Source of the DNA: Firmicutes bacterium CAG:646
GTDB taxonomy: Bacteria > Bacillota > Clostridia > Lachnospirales > Lachnospiraceae
Direction: 5' to 3'
Length of the DNA: 14,431 nucleotides
NCBI GenBank assembly: GCA_000432335.1
Contig: HF995396.1
Span: 55,194-69,624, forward strand
Shown: positions 7,773 through 14,191 of the stretch, piece by piece
Layout of the letters: each line of letters starts with the position of its first letter
Position numbering within the stretch: position 1 is the stretch's first letter
Program-made: the position numbers and the translations under genes
Notes under the pieces: model-generated
Database searches by the model: none
Told to the model about the DNA's origin: nothing
Seen by the model: only the letters and a program-made list of their open reading frames with translations

Positions 7773-8102
7773 ATGAATCAATTTCAGATCAAACAGAAGA
7801 TTCTCGTTATCAGGATGCCACGGGAGCTGGATCATCACAGTGCAGAATTGATCCGTATGGAAGCGGACCGACTGGTGGCGCAGAAGAATATTCAGCAGGT
7901 AGAATTTGATTTTCGGGATACAGATTTTATGGATAGTTCCGGGATCGGGGTGATCATGGGAAGGTATCAGAATGTGCGCTTGCTGGGAGGAAGCGTGGTG
8001 GCCACTCATGTAAACGACAGAATTTATAAAGTACTGAATCTGGCAGGGCTTACCAAAGTGATTGCCGTGGACAGAGAACACTTTTGGAATCAGGGAGAAT
8101 AG
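7773..8102 (+). CDS. spoIIAA: Anti-sigma F factor antagonist SpoIIAA
   Basis: A STAS-domain anti-anti-sigma factor. Its unphosphorylated form binds SpoIIAB and frees sigma-F in the forespore. SpoIIAB phosphorylates it, and the SpoIIE phosphatase (not in this window) reactivates it. The 109 residues include RELDHHSAELI and the phosphorylation site MDSSGIGVIMGRY. The first serine, S55, corresponds to S58 of the Bacillus subtilis protein. AAAGGAG lies just upstream of the ATG at 7773. It is the first gene of a compact spoIIAA-spoIIAB-sigF set, with the spoIIAB start 13 bases after its stop. The length is close to the family's usual 115-120. The gene follows a strong terminator, so it needs its own promoter, which I could not identify confidently. 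Confidence 0.97.
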   Translation: MNQFQIKQKILVIRMPRELDHHSAELIRMEADRLVAQKNIQQVEFDFRDTDFMDSSGIGVIMGRYQNVRLLGGSVVATHVNDRIYKVLNLAGLTKVIAVDREHFWNQGE

Positions 8103-8115
8103 GGGGGAGAGGAAG

Positions 8116-8559
8116 ATGGAGCAAAAAAATGAGATGACCATTACTTTTGACAGCCGTTCCTGCAATGAAGGATTTGTGCGGGTGGCGGTGGCGGCTTTCT
8201 GTACGCAGTTAAATCCCACACTGGAGGAAGTGGCGGATATCAAGACGGCAGTATCGGAAGCAATCACCAATTCGATCATCCATGGGTACGACGGCGAGGT
8301 GAAAAAGATCCGGGTGGACTGCTATACCAGGGAACGGACCATTTATGTGACGGTGACGGATGAGGGAAAAGGAATTGAGGATGTTGCAAAAGCGATGGAA
8401 CCTCTGTTTACGACCCGGCCGGAGCTGGATCGTTCCGGGATGGGGTTTGCCTTTATGGAAGCTTTTATGGATGAGGTGCAGGTGGAATCTCAGGTGGGAA
8501 AAGGGACGGTTGTCCGTATGAAAAAGACTATTGGGAATCACCGGGAGTCATTTGCGTAA
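8116..8559 (+). CDS. spoIIAB: Anti-sigma F factor SpoIIAB (serine kinase)
   Basis: A GHKL-type ATPase and kinase. It sequesters sigma-F in an ATP-bound complex and phosphorylates SpoIIAA on serine. The 147 residues carry the N-box with E48 and N52 (SEAITNSIIHGYD), the G1 box DEGKG (82-86) and the ATP-lid motif RSGMGFAFMEAFMD (from 106). These line up closely with the Bacillus subtilis protein, including EPLFTTRPELDRSGMGF. The same frame is open back to an ATG at 8062, inside spoIIAA. The start at 8116 is preferred because AGGGGGGA at 8101-8108 precedes it and MEQKNEMTI matches the family N-terminus. The sigF start is 11 bases after its stop. It is clearly intact. Confidence 0.97.
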   Translation: MEQKNEMTITFDSRSCNEGFVRVAVAAFCTQLNPTLEEVADIKTAVSEAITNSIIHGYDGEVKKIRVDCYTRERTIYVTVTDEGKGIEDVAKAMEPLFTTRPELDRSGMGFAFMEAFMDEVQVESQVGKGTVVRMKKTIGNHRESFA

Positions 8560-8570
8560 AAGGAGGTCAT

Positions 8571-9290
8571 ATGGGAGATACCCTTGCTTTGCTGAAAATG
8601 GCACACGAAGGGGATAAACATGCAAGGGATACATTGATAGAGGAGAATATTGGTCTGGTATGGAGTATTGTCAGAAGATTTCAAAACCGGGGCGTGGAGA
8701 TGGAGGATCTTTTTCAGATTGGAAGTATCGGGCTTATTAAGGCGGTAGATAAATTCAATACGGAGTATGAAGTGCAGTTTTCTACATACGCAGTTCCCAT
8801 GATCGCAGGGGAGATTAAAAGATTTTTGCGGGATGATGGGATTTTGAAGGTGAGTAGATCGTTAAAGGAGAATGCAGGAAAGGCATATCATATCCGGGAA
8901 AAGATGGAAAAAGAAAAAGGCCGAGAACCCACCATGGAGGAAATCGCCCGGGAATTGGAAATGCCGGTGGAGGAACTGGTGCTGGCTTTGGAGGCGGGAA
9001 CCCAGGTGGAATCTTTGCAGCAGGTTATCTATCAGGGGGAGGGAGGAGATATCTCTCTGATGGACAAACTGGAGGAAAAAGAGAATGTGAATGAACGGGT
9101 GGTGGATAAATTGTTTCTGGAAGAAATGCTGGGAACGCTGGAAGGAAAAGATCGGGAACTGATTTTTAAACGATATTTTCAGGAAAAAACCCAGACCGAG
9201 ATCGCCCGGGAGATGGGAATTTCTCAGGTACAGGTTTCACGACTGGAAAAGAGGATATTAAAAAATATGCGGCAACATTGTCACAGTTGA
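8571..9290 (+). CDS. sigF: RNA polymerase sporulation sigma factor F
   Basis: Directs forespore-specific transcription early in sporulation. The 239 residues show region 2 with DLFQIGSIGLIKAVDKFN and FSTYAVPMIAGEIKRFLRD (core binding and -10 recognition), a region 3 helix pair with REPTMEEIARELEMPVEEL, and a region 4 helix-turn-helix QTEIAREMGISQVQVSRLEKRI. The length and order match SigF/SigG-type factors. Position directly after spoIIAA and spoIIAB identifies it as sigma-F rather than sigma-G. A near-perfect AAAGGAGGT ribosome site ends six bases before the ATG. A strong hairpin terminator follows. The protein is held inactive by SpoIIAB until the forespore forms. Confidence 0.97.
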   Translation: MGDTLALLKMAHEGDKHARDTLIEENIGLVWSIVRRFQNRGVEMEDLFQIGSIGLIKAVDKFNTEYEVQFSTYAVPMIAGEIKRFLRDDGILKVSRSLKENAGKAYHIREKMEKEKGREPTMEEIARELEMPVEELVLALEAGTQVESLQQVIYQGEGGDISLMDKLEEKENVNERVVDKLFLEEMLGTLEGKDRELIFKRYFQEKTQTEIAREMGISQVQVSRLEKRILKNMRQHCHS

Positions 9291-9305
9291 GAATGTTTTG
9301 GGGCA

Positions 9306-9340
9306 ACAGCGGAATTGCAATCATTCCGCTGTATTTTTTT
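9306..9340 (+). terminator. Intrinsic terminator after sigF
   Basis: CAGCGGAAT (9307-9315) pairs perfectly with ATTCCGCTG (9323-9331), plus an outer A-T pair at 9306/9332. The loop is seven bases, and a T-run occupies 9334-9340. It ends the spoIIA operon. Its 3' arm and T-run overlap the -35 element of the next promoter. Confidence 0.92.
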
Positions 9341-9359
9341 GCGTATTTGGCACATACTA
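9330..9359 (+). promoter_or_regulatory. Forespore (sigma-G/sigma-F type) promoter for the spoVA operon
   Basis: TGTATT at 9330-9335 fits the sigma-G -35 pattern TGHATR at five of six positions. After a 17-base spacer, CATACTA at 9353-9359 fits the -10 pattern CATNHTA perfectly. The expected start near 9366 leaves a leader of about 20 bases with AAAAGGAG before the ATG at 9385. In Bacillus subtilis spoVA is sigma-G dependent, which agrees. Sigma-F has overlapping specificity, so which factor dominates is not settled. Confidence 0.75.
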
Positions 9360-9384
9360 CCTTCAGAGAAAAGGAGTAAAGCAT

Positions 9385-9528
9385 ATGACACAGAGAAAAA
9401 AATGGATGTGGATTTCAGCAGTGATTTTTGCGGGGGCGCTGGTGCTCAGTCTGATCTGCTACAGTCAGAGAGAAGAAAAAGAACCGGGCGGCACTTTGGT
9501 GAGGGCGGAGGTAGAGATGGATGAGTGA
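9385..9528 (+). CDS. 47-residue single-pass membrane microprotein heading the spoVA operon
   Basis: The ORF starts MTQRKKWMWISAVIFAGALV, with a basic N-terminus and one hydrophobic segment (about 8-28, ending LSLICYS). A charged stretch, REEKEPGG, and an acidic tail, EVEMDE, follow. By the positive-inside rule the tail faces outside the forespore membrane. AAAAGGAG at 9369-9376, eight bases before the ATG, and the sigma-G-type promoter just upstream support expression. The same frame is open back to an ATG at 9298, but that lies upstream of the terminator and promoter, so 9385 is preferred. It overlaps spoVAA by 8 bases. The Cys in SLIC lacks the small residue at -1 needed for a good lipobox. 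I do not recognise a family. A forespore-membrane partner of the SpoVA proteins is an inference from context. Confidence 0.75.
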   Translation: MTQRKKWMWISAVIFAGALVLSLICYSQREEKEPGGTLVRAEVEMDE

Positions 9529-10132
9529 TATGCTGTATATCCAGACGGATAAAAACATGAAGGTACTGTCAGAACAGGTGCAGCTTCAGGATATCGCCCA
9601 ACTTACCAGCAATAATCCGGCGGTATTAAACCGCTGTAAGGTACTCCGGGTGATCACGCTGCCAAAAGGAAAGTATGGAAGATATACGGTGTCCGCTATA
9701 GAATTGGTGGATCTGATACAGAAAAAAGAGGAAAAGGTGGAAGTAACTCATATGGGAGAGCCGGAGTTCATTCTCACCTATGAGGATCCGGGCAGGAAAA
9801 AGGAGTGGATTGGCTGGTGCAAAACCGTGTTCGTATGCCTTCTGACCTTTTTCGGTACCATGTTTTCTATTATGACTTTCAATACGGATGTGGATATTCC
9901 CACCCTGTTTCAGAATATTTACCGCCAGTTTATGGGAGAATCCTCCGATGGATTTACCGTTCTGGAGATCGGGTATTCACTGGGAATCGGGATCGGCGTT
10001 ATCTTTTTCTTTAATCATTTTGGTCGATGGAAGATCACGCAGGATCCTACGCCTATCGAGGTGGAGATGAGGACGTATGAGGATGAGGTGGATAATACCA
10101 TTCTGGAAATGGAAAATCGAAAGGAGAATTGA
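9521..10132 (+). CDS. spoVAA: Stage V sporulation protein AA
   Basis: A component of the SpoVA system, needed for dipicolinic acid (DPA) movement across the inner forespore membrane during sporulation and germination. The 203 residues have a soluble N-terminal domain (1-90) and two membrane segments (about 99-120 and 150-166). Conserved blocks SIMTFNTDVDIPTLFQNIY and GYSLGIGIGVIFFFNHFGRW, then DPTPIEVEMRTYEDEVD, align well with Bacillus subtilis SpoVAA, including its PSPLEVEM segment. GGAGGT at 9507-9512 supports the ATG at 9521 over the ATG at 9530. The start overlaps the upstream microprotein ORF, and spoVAB begins 3 bases after the stop. Role in the complex is known only in part. Confidence 0.95.
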   Translation: MSDMLYIQTDKNMKVLSEQVQLQDIAQLTSNNPAVLNRCKVLRVITLPKGKYGRYTVSAIELVDLIQKKEEKVEVTHMGEPEFILTYEDPGRKKEWIGWCKTVFVCLLTFFGTMFSIMTFNTDVDIPTLFQNIYRQFMGESSDGFTVLEIGYSLGIGIGVIFFFNHFGRWKITQDPTPIEVEMRTYEDEVDNTILEMENRKEN

Positions 10133-10135
10133 CCG

Positions 10136-10555
10136 ATGGGGATGCAGATTTTTCTTGGTTTTCTGGGAGTGTGCATTGGCATGGTGATCGCCAGCGGGGT
10201 GGTAGCGTTTATTATTACACTGGGAATCGTTCCCAGATATGCGGGTATTACAAGAACTGCCCGCCAGGTAAGACTTTATGAAAATTGCTCCATGCTGGGA
10301 GCGTTTTTGGGAAATATCTTTTTCCTTTATCAGGGCAGTTTTCCTCTAGGAATACCAGGGCTGTTGGTATTTGGAGTTTTCTCAGGGATCTTTCTGGGAA
10401 GCTGGATCATTGCTCTGGGAGAAGTGGTAAATATCTTTTCCATTATGCTGCGAAGAACTGGAATAACGAAAGGGATCGGCTGGATCATCATAGCTATGGC
10501 TTTGGGAAAGACACTGGGGTCCCTGCTTTATTTTGAGAAAGGATGGTGGATGTAA
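10136..10555 (+). CDS. spoVAB: Stage V sporulation protein AB
   Basis: An integral membrane component of the SpoVA DPA system. The 139 residues are almost entirely hydrophobic, with about four membrane segments (roughly 4-30, 50-66, 70-100, 112-132). Family-like stretches include GVVAFIITLGIVPRYAGITR and GLLVFGVFSGIFLGSWIIALGEVVN. AAAGGAG around 10120-10126 supports the ATG at 10136; an ATG at 10142 is the only near alternative. The stop overlaps the spoVAC start by one base (TAATG). Function follows from family and position; nothing unusual is seen. Confidence 0.93.
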   Translation: MGMQIFLGFLGVCIGMVIASGVVAFIITLGIVPRYAGITRTARQVRLYENCSMLGAFLGNIFFLYQGSFPLGIPGLLVFGVFSGIFLGSWIIALGEVVNIFSIMLRRTGITKGIGWIIIAMALGKTLGSLLYFEKGWWM

Positions 10556-11013
10556 TGAGTAAATTGCAGACGGAAGAAAAGAAAAAGCAGTACGAAACGT
10601 ATGTGAAAGAAGTAACGCCCGTTCATAATCTGTGGATGAATATGGCGAAGGCTTTTTTGGTAGGAGGGCTGATCTGTACGCTGGGGCAGTTTCTGTTAAA
10701 TTGGTGCCAGAATATGGGGATGGACGAAAAGACGGCGGGAACCTGGTGCTCTGTGATTCTGGTCTTTTTAAGTGCGCTGACTACGGGGCTTGGACTTTAT
10801 CCCCGATTGGCAAAATGGGCGGGGGCGGGAACGCTGGTGCCGATCACCGGATTTGCTAATTCTGTGGCGGCTCCGGCGGTGGAATTTCAGAAGGAAGGTC
10901 AGGTTTTTGGTATCGGATGTAAAATTTTTACCATTGCCGGTCCGGTGATCCTGTATGGAATTTTATCTTCCTGGATTCTGGGGATTCTTTATTATCTGAT
11001 AGGGAGGTTGTAA
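10555..11013 (+). CDS. spoVAC: Stage V sporulation protein AC, DPA channel subunit
   Basis: In Bacillus subtilis SpoVAC behaves as a mechanosensitive channel through which DPA leaves the germinating spore. The 152 residues have a charged N-terminus (1-25), then membrane segments at about 31-50, 64-82 and 120-150. Signatures are FLVGGLICTLGQ (34-45) and GAGTLVPITGFANSVAAPAVE. The frame is open back to an ATG at 10543. AGAAAGGA at 10535-10542 leaves no spacing for that codon but 12 bases for the ATG at 10555, and MSKLQTEEK suits the family. The start shares one base with the spoVAB stop. The GGLIC and VPxxGF motifs recur in SpoVAE, showing shared ancestry. Confidence 0.95.
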   Translation: MSKLQTEEKKKQYETYVKEVTPVHNLWMNMAKAFLVGGLICTLGQFLLNWCQNMGMDEKTAGTWCSVILVFLSALTTGLGLYPRLAKWAGAGTLVPITGFANSVAAPAVEFQKEGQVFGIGCKIFTIAGPVILYGILSSWILGILYYLIGRL

Positions 11014-11016
11014 GAG

Positions 11017-12045
11017 ATGGAACAGCAGTTTTTAGGAAAACAAAGTATATCTTTTAAAGAACCGGTGTATATTCAGGGATTTGCCTCCGTGGTGGGGAAA
11101 AAAGAGGGAGAAGGACCTTTGGGGGAGTGTTTCGATCAGGTGGAGGAAGATGAAAAGTTTGGGAAGAAAACCTGGGAGGAAGCGGAAAGTATGCTGCAGC
11201 AGAGGACGGCGCGGCTGGCAGTGGAGAAAACCGGAATCCAGACGGAAGAGATTCGGATGATTTTTGCGGGGGATCTTCTGGCGCAGTCGATAGCCTCTTC
11301 TTTTGGTATTGGGGAGCTGGATCGTCCGCTCTATGGACTTTTTGGAGCCTGTTCCACGATGGGAGAAGCGTTAAGCCTCAGTTCTATGATGGTGGCGGGT
11401 GGCTATGGCGACCGAGTGCTGGCAGTTACCTCCAGTCACTTTGCTACAGCAGAAAAAGAATTCCGCTTCCCGCTGGGGTATGGAAGCCAGAGACCGCTTT
11501 CCGCCAGTTGGACAGTGACCGGCAGCGGAGCTTGTGTGGTGGGAAAAGATAGAGGTTTGGTGAAGATTACAGGACTTACCACAGGAAAGGTTACGGATTA
11601 TGGATTGAAAGATTCCCAGAATATGGGAGCCTGTATGGCTCCCGCAGCCTGTAGTACAATTGCGCAGCATTTGATGGATTTTGGAAGGGAGCCGGAAGAT
11701 TATGATAAGATTATTACGGGAGATCTGGGATATGTGGGACAGCAGATTTTGCTGGATATGATGGAACAGCAGGGGTATCGGATGGGAAATGTCCATGAAG
11801 ATTGTGGAATTCTTATTTATGACCGGGAGACGCAGGATACCCATTCCGGCGGAAGCGGCTGCGGTTGTTCGGCTTCGGTTCTTGCCGGATATATTCTTCC
11901 GAAAATCATCCGTGGAGAATGGAAAAAGGTTTTGTTTGTGCCGACGGGAGCGCTGATGTCGAAAGTGAGTTTCTATGAGGGAAGCAGTGTTCCGGGGATT
12001 GCTCAGGCGGTGATTCTGGAAGGTTTGGATAAGGAGGGAAACTGA
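11017..12045 (+). CDS. spoVAD: Stage V sporulation protein AD, DPA-binding thiolase-fold protein
   Basis: SpoVAD binds DPA at the forespore inner membrane and works with the SpoVA membrane subunits. The 342 residues have a thiolase-like fold with the block LFGACSTMGEALSLSSMMVAG, where C112 sits at the thiolase nucleophile position. Further conserved stretches are AVTSSHFATAEKEFRFPLGY, QRPLSASWTVTGSGACVVG and FVPTGALMSKVSFYEGSSVP. The length matches the family (about 338). GGAGG at 11003-11007 supports the ATG at 11017. The stop overlaps the spoVAE start (TGATG). No membrane segment is seen, so it is peripheral. It does not look like a working thiolase; ligand binding is the known role. Confidence 0.97.
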   Translation: MEQQFLGKQSISFKEPVYIQGFASVVGKKEGEGPLGECFDQVEEDEKFGKKTWEEAESMLQQRTARLAVEKTGIQTEEIRMIFAGDLLAQSIASSFGIGELDRPLYGLFGACSTMGEALSLSSMMVAGGYGDRVLAVTSSHFATAEKEFRFPLGYGSQRPLSASWTVTGSGACVVGKDRGLVKITGLTTGKVTDYGLKDSQNMGACMAPAACSTIAQHLMDFGREPEDYDKIITGDLGYVGQQILLDMMEQQGYRMGNVHEDCGILIYDRETQDTHSGGSGCGCSASVLAGYILPKIIRGEWKKVLFVPTGALMSKVSFYEGSSVPGIAQAVILEGLDKEGN

Positions 12046-12401
12046 TGGAGTATATCAATGCATTTTGGGTGGGAGGTCTGATCTGTGCGCTGGTGCAGAT
12101 CCTTTTGGACAGAACAAAGCTGATGCCGGGCAGGATTATGGTTCTTCTGGTATGTTCGGGGGCGCTTTTGAGTGCGGTAGGATTTTATCAGCCGCTGGTG
12201 GATTATGCCCATGGCGGAGTTACGGTACCGCTCATAGGATTTGGGCATCTGCTGTTTCAGGGAGTGAAGGAAGCAGTGGATAAGGAAGGGATTCTGGGGA
12301 TTTTTACCGGAGGTTTTACCGCCAGTGCAGGAGGAATCAGCGCAGCTTTGATCTTCGGATATCTGGCAAGTGTTGTTTTTCAGCCTAAGATGAAAAAATA
12401 G
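12045..12401 (+). CDS. spoVAE: Stage V sporulation protein AE (short, AEb type)
   Basis: A small integral membrane subunit of the SpoVA DPA system. At 118 residues it matches the short SpoVAEb form (about 116 in Bacillus subtilis). Signatures are FWVGGLICALVQILLD (7-22), HGGVTVPLIGFGHLLFQG and IFTGGFTASAGGISAALIFGYL, with three or four membrane segments. AAGGAGGGAA at 12031-12040 drives translation, and the start overlaps the spoVAD stop by one base. Separate spoVAEa and spoVAF genes are not present next to it; the operon ends here. No clear rightward terminator follows, so some transcripts may continue into tcdA. Confidence 0.95.
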   Translation: MEYINAFWVGGLICALVQILLDRTKLMPGRIMVLLVCSGALLSAVGFYQPLVDYAHGGVTVPLIGFGHLLFQGVKEAVDKEGILGIFTGGFTASAGGISAALIFGYLASVVFQPKMKK

Positions 12402-12438
12402 AGGCGGGGGGAATCCTCACAAAAAATGGTTAGAATGC

Positions 12439-12468
12439 TTGCGGGGGATGGGAAGTATATAGTATAAT
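12439..12468 (+). promoter_or_regulatory. sigma-A-like promoter for tcdA-murB-rapZ
   Basis: A perfect TATAAT lies at 12463-12468. A weak -35, TTGCGG at 12439-12444, stands 18 bases upstream. The expected start near 12475 gives a leader of about 35 bases before the tcdA ATG. The good -10 but poor -35 suggests modest vegetative expression or help from an activator. Confidence 0.55.
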
Positions 12469-12509
12469 AGGAAAATCAATGATAACCGTAAGAGAAAGGC
12501 AGGACAGAT

Positions 12510-13235
12510 ATGCTGCATGAGTATTCGAGAATGGAACTTCTGATCGGAGAAGAGGCGATGGAATTTCTGGAAAAATCCAGAGTGGCAGTTTTTGGTATAG
12601 GCGGCGTGGGCTCCTATGTGGCGGAGGCGCTGGCGCGCTGTGGTGTCGGCGGTTTGACGTTGGTGGATAATGATGTGGTGTCTCTGACGAACATTAACCG
12701 CCAGCTGCTTGCGCTGCATTCCACTGTGGGGAAAGCCAAGACTCAGGTGATGAAAGAAAGGATTAAGGATATTGATCCGAATATTATCGTGAATACCTAT
12801 GAGACGTTTTTTAATCAGGATACCCAGCATTTGTTTGATTTTCAGTCATATGATTATGTAGTGGATGCAATCGATACCGTTTCTTCCAAATTACTTCTGA
12901 TCGAGAAGGCGAAGGAAGCAAAAACAGAGATTATATGCTGTATGGGGACGGGAAATAAGCTGGATCCATCCAGATTTGAGATTACCGATATTTCAAAAAC
13001 CAGTGTCTGTCCTCTGGCAAAGGTGATCCGCACAGAGCTAAAAAAGCGGAGAATCAAGAAGGTAAAGGTCTTATATTCAAAAGAAGTTCCCATAAAGCCG
13101 GCTCATTCGGAGGAGGTAAAGGGAACAGCCAAAAGACCGGTTCCCGGGAGTATTTCTTTTGTGCCGGGAACGGCAGGACTGATGATCGCCGGGGAAGTAG
13201 TCAGAGATCTCATAAAAAAATCCGGCAAAAAATAA
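12510..13235 (+). CDS. tcdA: tRNA threonylcarbamoyladenosine dehydratase (E1/ThiF-like)
   Basis: Converts t6A37 of ANN-decoding tRNAs to the cyclic form ct6A using ATP. The 241 residues begin with YSRMELLIGEEAMEFLE, typical of TcdA/YgdL. The nucleotide-binding loop GIGGVGSYVAEALARCGVGG follows at 29-48, then LVDNDVVSLTNINRQLLALH, the adenylation-site pattern, and later CCMGTGNKLDPSRFEITDIS and SVCPLAKVIR. The C-terminal GSISFVPGTAGLMIAGEVVRDLI fits the family. It is somewhat shorter than the 268-aa Escherichia coli enzyme. The ribosome site is weak (GGCAGGA near 12497-12503). E1-like relatives such as ThiF and MoeB are excluded by the TcdA-type N-terminus and overall pattern. murB starts 21 bases after the stop. 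Confidence 0.92.
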   Translation: MLHEYSRMELLIGEEAMEFLEKSRVAVFGIGGVGSYVAEALARCGVGGLTLVDNDVVSLTNINRQLLALHSTVGKAKTQVMKERIKDIDPNIIVNTYETFFNQDTQHLFDFQSYDYVVDAIDTVSSKLLLIEKAKEAKTEIICCMGTGNKLDPSRFEITDISKTSVCPLAKVIRTELKKRRIKKVKVLYSKEVPIKPAHSEEVKGTAKRPVPGSISFVPGTAGLMIAGEVVRDLIKKSGKK

Positions 13236-13256
13236 GATAGAACAGGGGAATGTTCC

Positions 13257-14171
13257 GTGAGAGAAGATAGTATAAGAAAAATGGAAAAGATTCTGGAAGA
13301 ACACCAGATTTTGAAAGATGAACCTATGAAAAACCATACCACTTTCCGGCTGGGAGGACCGGCAGACCTGTATCTTTGCCCTGATCGTGTGGAGCAGGTA
13401 CAGAAAATATTGGAAGTCTGCAAGGAAGAGGAGCTGCCGTATTTTATTTTGGGAAATGGAAGTAATCTTCTGGTGAGCGATGAAGGGTTTCGCGGCGTTG
13501 TGATCCAGATATATAAAAATATGAATCAGATTCAGGTGGAAGGAGAGCGGATTCGGGCGCAGGCGGGCGCTTTGCTGTCTTCCATCGCGAAGAAGGCGGC
13601 GCAGGCGGAGCTTACGGGCATGGAATTTGCTTCCGGTATACCGGGGACCCTGGGCGGCGCTTCTATGATGAATGCAGGAGCGTACGGGGGAGAAATGAAA
13701 GATATTCTGGCGTCGGTGACGGTGCTGACTCCTCAGGGAGAGGTTCTGGTGTTGGATTCCTCTCAGTTACATATGGGTTATAGAAGCAGCGTGATCCGGG
13801 AAAAGGGCTATATTGTGCTGGAAGCGCAGTTAAGTCTGGAAAAGGGAGATCAGGAGCAGATTCAGGCGAAGATGGATGATCTGAAGGAACGCAGAGTGTC
13901 GAAACAGCCACTGGAATATCCCAGCGCAGGAAGTACCTTTAAACGCCCGGAAGGGTATTTTGCAGGAAAACTGATAGAAGATACCGGGCTCAGAGGATAT
14001 CAGGTGGGAGGCGCCAAAATTTCAGATAAACACTGTGGTTTTGTGATCAATACAGGAGACGCCACTGCGGCGGATGTGGTGCAGCTGATTCGTGACGTGC
14101 AGGATAAGGTATATGAAAAGTTTCAGGTGAGATTAGAGACGGAAGTAAGATTTCTGGGAGAATTTCAATAA
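13257..14171 (+). CDS. murB: UDP-N-acetylenolpyruvoylglucosamine reductase
   Basis: Reduces UDP-GlcNAc-enolpyruvate to UDP-MurNAc with NADPH and FAD, the second committed step of peptidoglycan precursor synthesis in the cytoplasm. The 304 residues show NHTTFRLGGPADLYL, the FAD-binding GNGSNLLVSDEGF (66-78), ASGIPGTLGGASMMNAGAYG, YRSSVIRE, the active-site serine S226 in SAGSTFKRP and the final glutamate E296 in ETEVRFLGEF. This is the shorter type II architecture seen in Firmicutes. The start is GTG at 13257, supported by AGGGGAA at 13244-13250; the ATG at 13281 has no ribosome site. It lies in a tcdA-murB-rapZ series, and rapZ follows after 20 bases. It is intact. Confidence 0.97.
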   Translation: MREDSIRKMEKILEEHQILKDEPMKNHTTFRLGGPADLYLCPDRVEQVQKILEVCKEEELPYFILGNGSNLLVSDEGFRGVVIQIYKNMNQIQVEGERIRAQAGALLSSIAKKAAQAELTGMEFASGIPGTLGGASMMNAGAYGGEMKDILASVTVLTPQGEVLVLDSSQLHMGYRSSVIREKGYIVLEAQLSLEKGDQEQIQAKMDDLKERRVSKQPLEYPSAGSTFKRPEGYFAGKLIEDTGLRGYQVGGAKISDKHCGFVINTGDATAADVVQLIRDVQDKVYEKFQVRLETEVRFLGEFQ

Positions 14172-14191
14172 AAGGAGAAAACGGGGAGAAT

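Noticed and set aside
8062..8115. 18-codon upstream extension of spoIIAB
   Set aside because: It lies in another frame inside the end of spoIIAA, has no ribosome site of its own, and the family N-terminus starts at the ATG at 8116 behind a G-rich site.
9460..9474. Lipobox in the spoVA-leading microprotein (LSLIC)
   Set aside because: The residue before Cys is Ile instead of Gly, Ala or Ser, and only about 20 residues would remain after cleavage. A plain membrane anchor is a better reading.
12403..12419. GAGG...CCTC hairpin after spoVAE as a terminator
   Set aside because: The stem is only four bases, the loop is ten bases, and no T-run follows on the plus strand. Poly-T follows only in the leftward direction, where no gene needs it.
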